Positions 23,901-35,900 of a stretch of DNA of 64,000 nt are shown here, piece after piece. A program made the translations under genes and the position numbers. The notes under the pieces were generated by a model that did not search any database, was not told the origin of the DNA, and was given only the letters and a program-made list of their open reading frames with translations. This DNA is from Tetracentron sinense (taxonomy: Eukaryota; Streptophyta; Magnoliopsida; Trochodendrales; Trochodendraceae). The stretch's first letter is position 1. Every line of letters begins with the position of its first letter. The DNA lies in assembly GCA_015143295.1 (NCBI GenBank), contig CM026571.1, forward strand, positions 9,428,501 through 9,492,500, written 5' to 3'.

Positions 23901-26900
23901 TGGTGATCCCTCCATTTTTCACCTTGTTACAGTAGTTGCATCGGAGTTGTTGTTTTGATTTTCCCGTCCTATCAGCATTGGTGCAATGCTGCCATGTTGG
24001 ATCTGTGGTTGTTGCGGTCCACTGAGAATGAGCTTCTGTGACACCCCGAACCTGCGCCTAGGGAATCAAGTTCCGAGACGCGTGTCCGTTCGTCAAATCA
24101 TGCAAGCGGAAGACTTTACCCGCAAAAATGCGGGAAATTTAAACATTTATCAGATGCTCCCAAAAAGCAAATAATACCTGTCATCACAATAGCCATCATA
24201 CAAACCATATACCTGTATTATTTACATCAAGTTTGTTTTACAAAAGTAGGCGTCTCTATCACGCCAGGTGCAACTTGTACAAGCTTCCAAAATATCCAGA
24301 TAGACTTTTCACTTACTGGTCAGCAGCTCCAAGATCTGCTGACACAAAAAGTATGTGAGCTATGAAGCCCAATAAAACCACAATCCTTCTAAACTATTTT
24401 CCACATAATAACACGCATCAATAATGATATAATAAGCAGTTCAATTTGCATGTTACAGTAAAATAGAACAGTATATAATAAATTGTGACCCAAGGTCACT
24501 TAGGGTTACGTCACCCTAACAGAGGTTCCCGACCTCCCATTACTTTCTAATTATGAGGTTCAGTTATGAATGTATTATATTACCAAATTATCGTTTCGAT
24601 CATCAATCATGTTTCATTTCGAGTCCTAAGACTCTATTAATTGGCCACAGCCCACAAATGTTTAGCTTAAAGTCTCTAAATCATAACCATAATACATTGA
24701 GTCATTTAGACTCACACACGCTGTTCCGGATTTGACCCGAACATGACAAAACCTTGGGTATACCAACCCAACTCACCTGGAATCCGATGATTCCATACCG
24801 AACTATGAGTCCACCAACTCAAACAAATACACCAACTCTGAGTATACCAACTCAGACCACTTCGTATCCGAAGCTTACACACACAACATGAGTATTCACC
24901 CAATAAGAACATTTTTCCATTCAATTGACTGGCCACATCTACCGTGTATTCGCCGCCATCGCCCTGGGTATCAGTTATGAAGGAACCCCGACCAACCTGC
25001 CTACCGTCATCTTCTGGCTAGTCTACGGAGGAACCCCGACATCTATACCAATGCCGACATCTCCTGACGTTCCACCAAGAAGGGACCACGATAGACACGG
25101 TGCCGACATCTTCTAACCCACCCAGAGAGGAACCCCGGACTATACACTATCTGATGTTTAGCCACTTTAAACTCCCTAGGACTCCGACATCTCCTGACTA
25201 CCAGTCACGGAGGAACCACGGGCCATGCAGGACACCGCCACTCCTGACCTAGTCCAAGAGGCACCACGGACGACCTAGACAAATAGACCGACATCTCCCG
25301 ACTATCAGTCACGGAGGAACCCCGGGCCTTACTGGGCACCGTCTCTCCTGACCTAGTCAAAGAGGAACCACGGACTATACTGAACCCTGGTTAGATTTTC
25401 TAACCACAGGTTAACCCCAGTTAACCCAAGCCTCGCTTGATTAACTGAAATACTTGGGCCTCGCGCCCGTGAACCAACTCCGGTAACACACCGTCCCGTT
25501 AGGGAGCGTTTCCAGGCTAATGGATGTCTCCATAGCCTTACAAGACATGCAAAACAACTTTTCGTCATTCTAGGGTGGCGATACAATTTACCTGGGACCC
25601 GATCTGGGCTTCCCGAGGGACCACATAAAATCACAACATCACATAGGGGTCTCCGCCCATTTTTCATTCATGTTAAAAGACATGCATATACATTACATGA
25701 AATAATATAGCAAAATAAGCGGAAAAAGTGAAGAAAAGAGAGGGTTTTACTTGCTTCACGCGTTTCGAGGCGACTAGAGTTGAAACGGACACCGCCAACG
25801 CGCTCGGAAGGATGATCAACCCCAAGGTAGAGCGCATGCAACTTTCTCTCTCAACTTTCTCTCTACCTTTTTCTCTTTCTCTCTCTAGACGCAAAACGAG
25901 ACGCCGGAGAGAAAATCAGACGCCGCCAACGCTTCGGGGACGTCGAAAAACCTCAAGGGGACCTCCCTTTCCCTTTCTCTCTCTTCCTTTCTCTCTCCTC
26001 TTTCTCTCTTCCTTTCTCTCTCCTCACTTTCTCTCTCTAAAATGGTTGGGGGAGCATACTGTGTCTGCAGAATTTGTGAGGTAATGAGGGTTTTAACCCT
26101 CCTTATATAAGAAATGAGATGGGTTCATGTGCAAAACCACATGACCACTAAGGTGTGGAGTTGACCGGTCAACTCGTTTGACCAGTTGACTGTTTGACCA
26201 TTTTTTGAATTGTTTTCGTATTTACGGTATCCGAAACCTTACTACATAGAGTCCGATTTTGACGAAACTTTAGGTGACCGAACTTGGGGCAGTCCGACAC
26301 CTACTGTAAAAATTTCGGGGAAAAATACTGAGTTTTGACAGCTGCACTTTAGTCCGGAAGAAAATTGCAAAACCCACTAATTTTCTGATTTCGGACACAA
26401 AACACGCTGTCGCTTCTTCGTTTGAGATAACTAACTGACGAGACGACAGACATTAGTCCCCACGGCCAACCGACACGCATTAGTGCCAACCGCACGGATT
26501 TCTATTAGGATCTCCAACAGATATTGGGTCCCACTTAATTTCTGGAAATATGTAATTTTTCCATTTTTCTCAATTTTATTACACATAATGGCCCCGCGGT
26601 CCCGCGAAATGATACTTGACGGAACCGATACGGTAGGGGTGTGTCCCGGCAGTCGACCGACACACTGTGTGCGAATTTTTGCCAAATGATACTGAGATTT
26701 CCTCGGTGCACTTCAACCCTGAGCAAAATCCCCTTCTTATTAATTTAACAATTAATTAACTAATTAACCTTCATTAAGGACCCATAAACACATAATTTTA
26801 TTATATTAAAATTTCGGGTCGTTACAGCTTCGCTCTCTACCTCTACCTCTTGCTCCTGGTCCTCATCCATTTTATTTTTAATTACAACAAACCGACAAAG

Positions 26901-29900
26901 TTAAAAAGATATTTAATTCAAAAGAACATATATTAAAAAAAAATATGCATGAAAGAAATATAATCAACATGAAAATAAAAATAAACAAATAATATATATC
27001 TTTAGAAAAAAACTCAAAAGTCTGAGAACAATAAAATATAAATTAAGAACTACTGAAGATTAAATACTAACTTATAAGTTGTAATTATAAAATAATATAC
27101 ATGAAATAAATATAATCAACATGAAAATAAAAATAAACAAAATAATATGCCTTTGTTGACTATTTCTTTTCAGCACCGATCCACTGTTAGCACTTCGCCA
27201 CCTTTAAAAAAGAATCAAAAGATTGAGAAAAATAAAATCTAAACTAAGAACTACTGAAGATTAAATATTAATTAACTTGTAAGTTATAACTACAAATTAC
27301 AAAATAATATACATGAAATAAATATAATCAACATGAAAATAAAAATAAACAAAATAATATACCTTTGATTGACTCTTTCTCTTTAGCCTCGGTCCACTGT
27401 TAGCATTTCACCACCTTTAGCAAAGAGTCAAAAGACTGAGAAAAATAAAATCTAAATTCTAAATTAAGAGTCTAAGAAGTAAGAACTACAGAAGATTAAA
27501 AACTTGTAACTAAAGAACAAACTACTAACTACTAAGTAAGAAAAGAAGAAGAAGAAAATTGGTGAGAAATATGGTAGGAGGGGGGGTATTTATAGGTAAA
27601 TAGAGGAGGGTATTTTTGGAATTTTTAAAAAAAAAAAAAAAAAAAAAAATTATTTAATCATTAATAGGCTCAGAATATTCCAAGAATATTCTGAATTTAT
27701 CCCGAAAATTTCGGGCGAAATCTCGTTAATTTCGGTTTATTTCGGAAAAATATAGGAAATTTCGTTGATTTCGGTCAATCTCGGCTGAAATCAAATTGTG
27801 GTAGGTGAGAATTTCGTCCGAAATCCCGAAATTTCGAAATATCGTCTCCCATATCGCGAAATCTCAACGAAATCAGACAGTGGTAGGTGAATATTTCGGA
27901 CGAAATCACGAGATATCGGAAAAACTAAATTTCACCCGAAATTTCGGCCGAAATTTGCTCACCCGAAATTCTACCTATTTCGATATCGGGTGCCCTTGTC
28001 GAGACCGAAATTTCGCGAAATTTCAACGAAATTTTATTCCATGCATAATATTTCATTCATCCCTCAATCAATCATAACAATAAAAATACACAATCAACGT
28101 TTCATACATATACATCTATGATCCAAACCACCGTAAGAACTACAATCAGAGTCACATGACGATGAGTTTAAAAAGTGAAAATTTTGAGTTTTCTCCACAT
28201 TTTCCTCCTTAAAGTAAGAACTTTGAATTTTGGACTTAGAAATCTAGTGTAAATGCATCAAATTGATGCATTTGCATTAGTGTAGGACTAATGACACACG
28301 GATTATGCAAATCCTATTCTAATTTAAAGAAAATTCTTATATTTTAGGAAAATTTTGCCAAAGGTAATGCAATTGGGGTGCACTTAGGCTCCGAATGAAA
28401 AATGTAGGTACATGTGGGTACCAAAGTTGGTGATTTATCAAGAAAATGGAAAAATCCCTCACATTTCTCATTCTCCTTCAAAATTTCCTTAATCCCTCTT
28501 CTTTGGTCAATATTTCACCTTTTATAGATTAATGAGCGAAATATTCCCAACTTATAAAAGATATATTGAAAATATCAGGGATATTTTGTAAAAAAATTAC
28601 TACATGTAATGGATATTTCACACCCCTGTGATACCCGGGGATATATGAGAAATATCGGGGATATATTGGAAATACTGAGGATATTTCGAACCATGGTCAC
28701 CATGTGTAATGTAGCAGAGGAGACTAGGACTACCTTCTCTTGCATTGTCCTCTGGAAACTGTCATCTGGGGCTCCTTCATTGCCCAACTTGGAGTCGTCT
28801 GAGTCTCCTCCTGTTTCTCTCAAGCCTTCTTATCTTTCTGGTCGTCGTTGGTTCTAGATCACTCAGTAGCACGTGTTTAGTCCCTCCTTCCAGGGGCATT
28901 TGTGTGGGCGATCTGGAAGGAGAGGAATAAGAGAATATTTGAGGTTGTTTCATTGCCTATTGATTCGAGTTGTGTGGTGGTTTGTCAGTATTTTCTAAAC
29001 TGGGGTTCGAGTAGGGGTCTCAATTCTCCTTGGGATTTCGGGGCATTGTCTCCTTCATCAGACCAGGGAGGTCTATGCTTGGGGATGATCGGTAGTTTTT
29101 GTGGTCTATGCTTGGGGATGATCGGTAGTTTTTGTTTGTTTCAGCTTCTACTTTTTCTTGTATGCTTCTTTTTGTTGTATCGGTTTACCTTTGGTAAACT
29201 CCTTTTTTTTTTGGTAAACTCCTTTGTATCTTTTTTCTTTTCTTAATATAGTCTATCGTTTACCAATAAAAAAAATAAAAATTCCAGAGCAATATACCCA
29301 AGAAGAATGATGGGTGGCTGCTGTTCATGGTCAGGCTCAAGTTGATATTATTCTTAATAAATGGCCTTAGTGCAAGTGATTTTGGAGCTGTATTGAGTAT
29401 TGGCAAATTATAGTCCTGTAGAAAGTTGATTTGTTTGCTATTTCCCATTATATTTGTTTTACTTTAGTGATTTTACTTGCTATTTTTGTGATCAGGATCT
29501 CAGATCAGATGACTTTAAAGGACAAAGGCCGCTTGTCCAGCAGCGGATGAGGAACTTTAAAAGACAGATGGAATGTCGCAGTGACATAGAAAGACTAAAT
29601 GCTCCTTTTCTTGCAATTTATGAATCTCTAATACCAGCTGAGGAAGAAAAGACAAAGCAGAAGCAACTGTTGACATCATTGGAGAAACTGGTCAACAAAG
29701 AGTGGCCTAAAGCTCAGTTGTTTCTTTATGGATCATGTGCTAATTCATTTGGAGTTTCCCGGAGTGATGTTGATGTTTGCCTTGCAATTGATGATACAGA
29801 AACTAGCAAGTCTGAAATTTTGTTGAAATTGGCAGATATTTTGCAGTCAGATAATCTCCAGAATGTGCAGGTGAATTAGGTGACTTGGCCCTTTGAATTT

Positions 29901-32900
29901 TATGCAATGCACTGAAAGAAGGAACTTAAATTTTCGTATTCAGTGTTCAATAATTTCAATGAAGGGATTAGACTTATTATTTCCTTTTTTAGCATACCTC
30001 TTTGTTCTTATGTATGATGACTGATATAACTTCATCATGCTGAATCAAGTAGTTCTGTGATAGATATAACTTCCATGCTCTTGCTCATCTCATTTGAATG
30101 ATTTCTACATGTTGCTATAATTATTTAATACACAACAGGAGAAAGGTGTGCGTGTGGAAGAATATTTGTCCTACTTGGTAGAATACTTGAATTATGATGG
30201 ACTGAGGTAGTCAATGATATGATCATAATCCTGTAGCTAGAACTACGTGATTATAGTGTAAATATATTGGGACTTTTAATTTTTTAAACAAAAATGACTT
30301 TTTAGATCCATTTATTAACTTCTTGAAGAACCCTTTTTAGTTTGTTGAGGCCTATTGATTATATGTTTTCCTTATCCAGCAACATGAAAATCATATCTTA
30401 TTAAGAAAATTGCAGATTGTAGTATTTTTTTTTTTAAAAATTCATGCTCTCATAAAATGCGATATCGATCACCAACTCATCATCATTATTTGTGCCTTTT
30501 CTCTTTTATTTTGGGTCAGCTACGCAGCTCCCGTTTCACCATCTCCTTTTATCTAGAGCCATATCTTCCGTTAGAGCGTGGTCTTCAGATGTTTTTCCTC
30601 ACTAACTTAGTTCACGTCCTTTTTGGCCTTCGCTTACCTTTTTATAGCCTTTAGCATGCATCAAGTGCTCCTTCACACTGATGTCATCATTGTTTTTTGT
30701 TGTACATGACCAAACTGTCTTAATTGATTCTCTTTTACGTTATTAACTATACCGGCTGCTCCTAGATTCTTTCTAGATGCGCTCAATTCTGATACTATTT
30801 TTCCTAGCCCTTCCTCCTATCCATCGCAACATTCTCTTTCTGGCTATCTCATTCTATGAGCATGTTTCTTCATTGTCCAACATTTTGCTCCATAAAGCCT
30901 AGCTCTCTCTTTGCCATTGTGTAGCATCTCTCTCTCCCTCTCTCTCTCTCTCTTTGATCGACAATCAGATAATTATATTGTATAGCATTCTCTTCATAAG
31001 CTTTCTTTACTTAATAGGTATATCTCGGCACACTAGCATCATATCTCAACTCTAGCTACCAGCTCTAATTTTACTAGCACCCTCAATCTCTTCCTCTTAA
31101 ATCAAACCACCCTTCCAATTTAACTAATACCTTATTTATCTGTATACTATTCAACCCTTCTAAGTGTTATTATCCAATCCCTCCAGCCTATTAACCAACA
31201 ATTTGGCATCTACAATTAGCATATACCAATTGACATTCTCTTCAATATGAGCAATTAATTCATGTATAGCCATTGCAAAGATATTGAGCCAAGCCCAATC
31301 CTTAATGTAAACCCACCTTAATTGGATACTCATTTATTCACCATCAATTGTCTTCACACTAGTTATCAGAAGACAATGAATTATCAAACACCCACACCCT
31401 TTTATTCCTCTCCTTCCAGTTGTGAACATATAGCATCCGGATGTAGCTGCCACAGATCCCTCCCTTTTAATTTTTAATTTATACATGTTATACCAAAAAA
31501 AAAATTCAGGTTTGTGAAAAATGGTAAACAAGAAAAGCAAGAAAAATATAATAAAATAAACAAGTGAGCTTTTAATTATATGCGTATCTTCAAAGTTCCT
31601 GTTAATTACTTTGATATTTGCTTCTGATGACTGATCGCTATAAATGTCATACTTCCTTTTAATTATATGTTTATATACTAAACAAGTAATTTTTAAATTC
31701 AGTGCATGCTTTCATGAGAAATGAGTCCAGCACTTACATCTGTAGTGTTAAGCATATAATTTAGGATCTCCAATTTGAATTTCTCTGAGTTTTTAATTCA
31801 TGTTTTTTTCTCAATGGTTACAGGCATTGACACGAGCTAGGGTCCCCATAGTTAAGCTTATGGATCCAGTAACTGGGATCTCCTGTGACATCTGCATAAA
31901 TAATGTATTGGCTGTTGTTAATACGAAGCTCCTTCGAGATTACGCTCAAATAGATGCCAGACTACAGCAATTGGCCTTTATTGTAAAACACTGGGCAAAG
32001 ACACGGGGAGTCAATGAAACATATCGAGGAACACTATCTAGTTATGCGTGAGTTAACATTTGAGCTCATATAAAGACCACATCCTCATAGCTAAACACGT
32101 TTTGGGGTGTGAATCTATCTTTCTACCTATCTTTAATTCCTGATAACTAATCATTGTAATTGCTTTTTTCAGATATGTTATAATGTGTATTCACTTTTTA
32201 CAACGGCGTAAACCTGCTATTCTTCCATGCTTACAGGTATGCAATATTATATTCTTCCTCATTGTCAAACATACGGGATTATTACGGTGTTTTGAGTATT
32301 TTGGACCTTGGTGCTACATGTTCTATTTAACTTAATGATGCTGTTAGTTTGTTGTTTATTTTTTGTGTATGCTGTAATGAGTCATGACTGGATTGTGGTT
32401 CTAAAGAAGTTCTGCGTCATTTTGATGTAATAACTTAGCAGTTGTTGTATCCTCATTAGTTTGTAATGACTAATGACTTTATTTTTTTGATTTGTTGTAA
32501 TGACTAATGACTTCATTCATCATCTTCAATTGGAATATCATCCAGTTTCAAGGCCTTTCCTATCTTCATCTTAGTAAGAGCTTCTCTTACTTATACTACT
32601 ATAATGCTACGAAAATAACAATGGTCTTTAGTCTCCACTAAGCTAGTGTCTCCGCCTAATTTGAGTTGTTGTGTGCAATCTTTATTTAGTAACTTTTGAA
32701 AACATTTTTCTCCTTTATCTCTTCATTTTTCACCAAAAGCTAGCAGGATGAAAGTCTTATCTTTCCAAAGTAGGTAGACTCACGCTTTTGAAAAGTTCGT
32801 TAAGTAGTCCCCCAACTTCATGTCCCTTCTTACAATCCCAGTTTCCATTGCAGCTAAGTTGGAGAAGCTTCAATGGAAGTTTTTATGGAATGAGCAGGTT

Positions 32901-35900
32901 GTGATAAAAAAATATCATTTAGTTGATTGGAAGTCGGTTTTACTGCCCAAGAAAAGCTGGGGGTTTGAATGTTCGTTCTATTGTTGAATTTAATAAGGCC
33001 TTACTCGGTAAGTGGTTATGACATTTTGGGGAGGAAAGAGAAAGCCTTTGGAGAAAGGTTATTGTTGCGAAGTTTGGGCTAAACAATTTTTGGAGCCCAA
33101 AAGATGTAAAATGAACTTATGGGGTAGGTTTGTGGAAAGCTATACTAAACAAGCGATTGGAGTTTTCAACCAAGTTTAGGATAGGTAATGGTCTAGGGGT
33201 GAGTTTCGGGGAGGATGTTTGGTGTGGTACTTCCCCCTTCCCCCTTAATGGTTGATCTCAGCAATCTTTGGTCACTATCTCTTGATAAGGCGTGGTGGTG
33301 GCACCCTGTTTTGAGGAGATAGCCTCTTCTTTTGTGTGGGTTTCTAGGTTTAGGCTAAACCTTAATGATTGAGAGATAGTTGATGTTTTGCGTCTTTTGA
33401 GACGCTTGTCTGATGTCACCCCTTGTCCTACTCCTATGATGGCGGATGTTCGGATTTGGTCTAGAGATTTCAAATATCTTTTCTTAATGAGATCGTTTTT
33501 CCATTATTTGCAAACCAGTCCTAGCTCGACTTTTCCCCATCGGGCTGTTTGGAATATAGGTATTCCGTCAAAGGTAGCTTTCTTCATTTGGTCGATAGCT
33601 TTGGACAAGAATCTCACATGTGATCATTTGAAAAATAGAGGCTGACAGTTAGCTAATCGTTGCTTTCCGTGCCTTAGTTCGGAAGAGTCAGTGAATCACC
33701 TATTGTTACATTGTCCATTTGCCTTGGCTATTTGGAGCAACATTCTCCTCAATCTAGGGATCATGTGGATCTTTCTTTGCTCCTTTCGGGACTCCTTATC
33801 TAGTTGGTTATTGATTCATTTGAAGATGCCTACTTCAGTGATCTGGGCTATGTTACCGGGGGCGATTAGTTGGGCTTTATGGTTGGAGTGCAACAGAAGA
33901 GTTTTCCACAGGTCAACTTTTTCTGAGGAGCGAGTTTTCTCATTCGCTTGTGATCTTCTCAGATCTTGGTGTGCTATTATTAGAAAGGACTATGTGGAGG
34001 GGTGGTTACTTGGGTTATGATGGATCCAGAAAGTTTATCTTGTTCATGTTGATTAGTTTTTTCTCTAGTTTTATCTTTGGTTCATATCCTTAGTGAACTG
34101 TGTTTTCATGTCGCTATGTATGCTTCTTTTTGTTTTTCAATATATATCATCTTTACTGGAAAAGAAAGTATTCTTAGATTGTCGCTCTTAATGCATATGT
34201 AATAACTTGATTTCTGTTCATTAATTGTTCGCATCTGCTTGAACACGAGTTCACAACTAATTATGGATAATCATTCTGTTTGTTTTTTAGTTGCTGCTCA
34301 TCAGCTTCTTTGTGCTTGAAAAGCCAATAATGATTTTTGTGGGGGGTATTTGGTTATAAAATTGACAGTTCATAATTTGTAGTTTCATATACCTTTCCTT
34401 AAGTTGGGGACAGATGAGGAATATACAAAGGAGAGAGTGAAACCTGGGTGGCCTCTTTTCTTGCAAACGGTGTAAGAGAGTCATCAACAGGTTTTGCATT
34501 CCCGAGTTCATGGTAGAAGAATGGGAGATACAATTATGTGGTGGATATAAAATTAGCAAACCTGGGTGGCCTCTTTTCTTACAAAGGGTATGAGCATAAT
34601 AAAAGTGAGAAATGCCCTTTTTTTTAAATAAAAAAATAAAAAAATTGCGATGTGATTGGAGGTACCTGAATCAATGCTGCAGCTGGGCAACGTAGAAATA
34701 TAGCATTCAACGGCAGAGATATTTTTACTCTCAAAACTGATGTTCTCTCTAACCTGATGCCCTCTGAATGAAATCCTGGAAGTCTAGAATTGATCTTGCT
34801 TTAGTTAGGGATTCAGCAGTGTCACTGCTTTGACCGATCATCTCCTTCAGCAGCTGATCTTCTCCTTCAACAGTAGTGGTCTGTCTTGCAGTACTGACAG
34901 GATAGCCATGAAGACTTCAACAGATCTTGTGTTACCAATAAAAAAAAAAACAGATCTTGCGAGTGTGTTCACATTGGCCACAGATTGCAGACTAAAACAA
35001 TTTCCACACCCATGGTGCCTTTGATGTCTAGAATCCCCACTTCCACCGATTTGGTTCCATGACCATGGCATGTGCTTTTAGTGATTCTTGTACTAGTTGG
35101 CAGGGACTTCTTCAGAGTTAAGATAACTAGTGTGATAGACTGCTACATGAAAAGTCAAACCTTTTATTCAATATAATCCAGAAAACTATCTCAATAATTA
35201 GGGTATGTCTCCTGGTTGAGAATCAGCTCATGGATAGGCTTGTACTTGATGAAAAGTTGAAATATTGACTAGCTCTCAATACCCATAGGCCATAGCTGCA
35301 TGAAAATGTGTTTCCCTGTGGAACTGGCATTTATTTGGGAAACAGATGCAATGTGGCTCCCATAAAATCAGAAACACGTAGGAAATGCGAGGAAATGTGT
35401 TAGACATGCTCAAGGAAAAAATGCACGAGAAGCACTTGGAGAAACCTGAGAAATGTGTTATAGGAATTAGCGTTTTGTATATGCTTCCTTGTCACAGTTC
35501 CCGCATTTTTTGAGATTCTTAGGGCAGGCATTTTCATTTCCTTTTGTCATGCATATGCCCTTTAGTCCAAACTCCACAGATTAACTATCCAATTTATACA
35601 TAGGGTGGTCTTGTACTAATCAACACCCTACAATGGATCCTCTTCAAAGAAATGTCGAAATGGAAAATTCAAACAACTTGAAAATTTTGAAGTTTCAGAA
35701 ACTGAGAAGTTCTTCAATTGAAAAAAAAGCTCTAGTGTCCACAGGAAATTCTTTAGTGTTTACTTGTGATGCCGGATTTTTGGCCAAAGGAAAGCTCTTC
35801 TAGTTGAATGAGTACATACTAATACCCCATTGATGATTAGCATGTGAAAAACTTTGTGGTAGCTTGGTGTTTGCTTGGCTTAGTGTATCTCTGGTTTACT

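Larger units (their letters stand above)
20308..28043 (-). mobile_element. Full-length hAT transposon with 8-bp target duplication
   Basis: Left end CAAGGTTTTAAATTTCG and right end (reversed) CATGGAATAAAATTTCG are imperfect terminal inverted repeats. The flanks CATAATAT (20300-20307) and CATAATAT (28044-28051) are a perfect 8-bp duplication, diagnostic for hAT. Both subterminal regions (20320-20510, 27690-28035) are dense with CGAAATTTCGG-type palindromes, likely transposase-binding sites. Inside is a transposase gene on the minus strand (21456-26870) with a solo LTR inserted in it. Without that insertion the element would be about 4.9 kb. Confidence 0.92.
12757..29495 (+). other. URT1 intron 1 (16.7 kb), built mostly of transposons
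   Basis: Donor AAG|GTAAAT at 12756/12757 and acceptor GATCAG|GATCTC at 29495/29496, both phase 0. Contents in order: LTR-type remnant from 13111 with a Tourist MITE inside, solo-LTR-like element 14793-18141, LINE relic on +, LINE relic on -, hAT transposon 20308-28043 with a second solo LTR nested inside, and a LINE tail ending at 29281. The stretch 28052-28689 is AT-rich with TATCGGGGATAT words near its end and is not assigned. Confidence 0.88.

Noticed and set aside
25353-26084. Open frames of 104 and 118 aa within 24037-26826
   Set aside because: Both are low-complexity or composition-driven and lie in LTR leader and tandem-array sequence. No protein family resemblance.
30139-30205. Possible extra URT1 exon after a CAACAG acceptor
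   Set aside because: The peptide does not match the URT1 family, and exon 2 joins directly to the exon at 31824 in phase and in agreement with the known protein.
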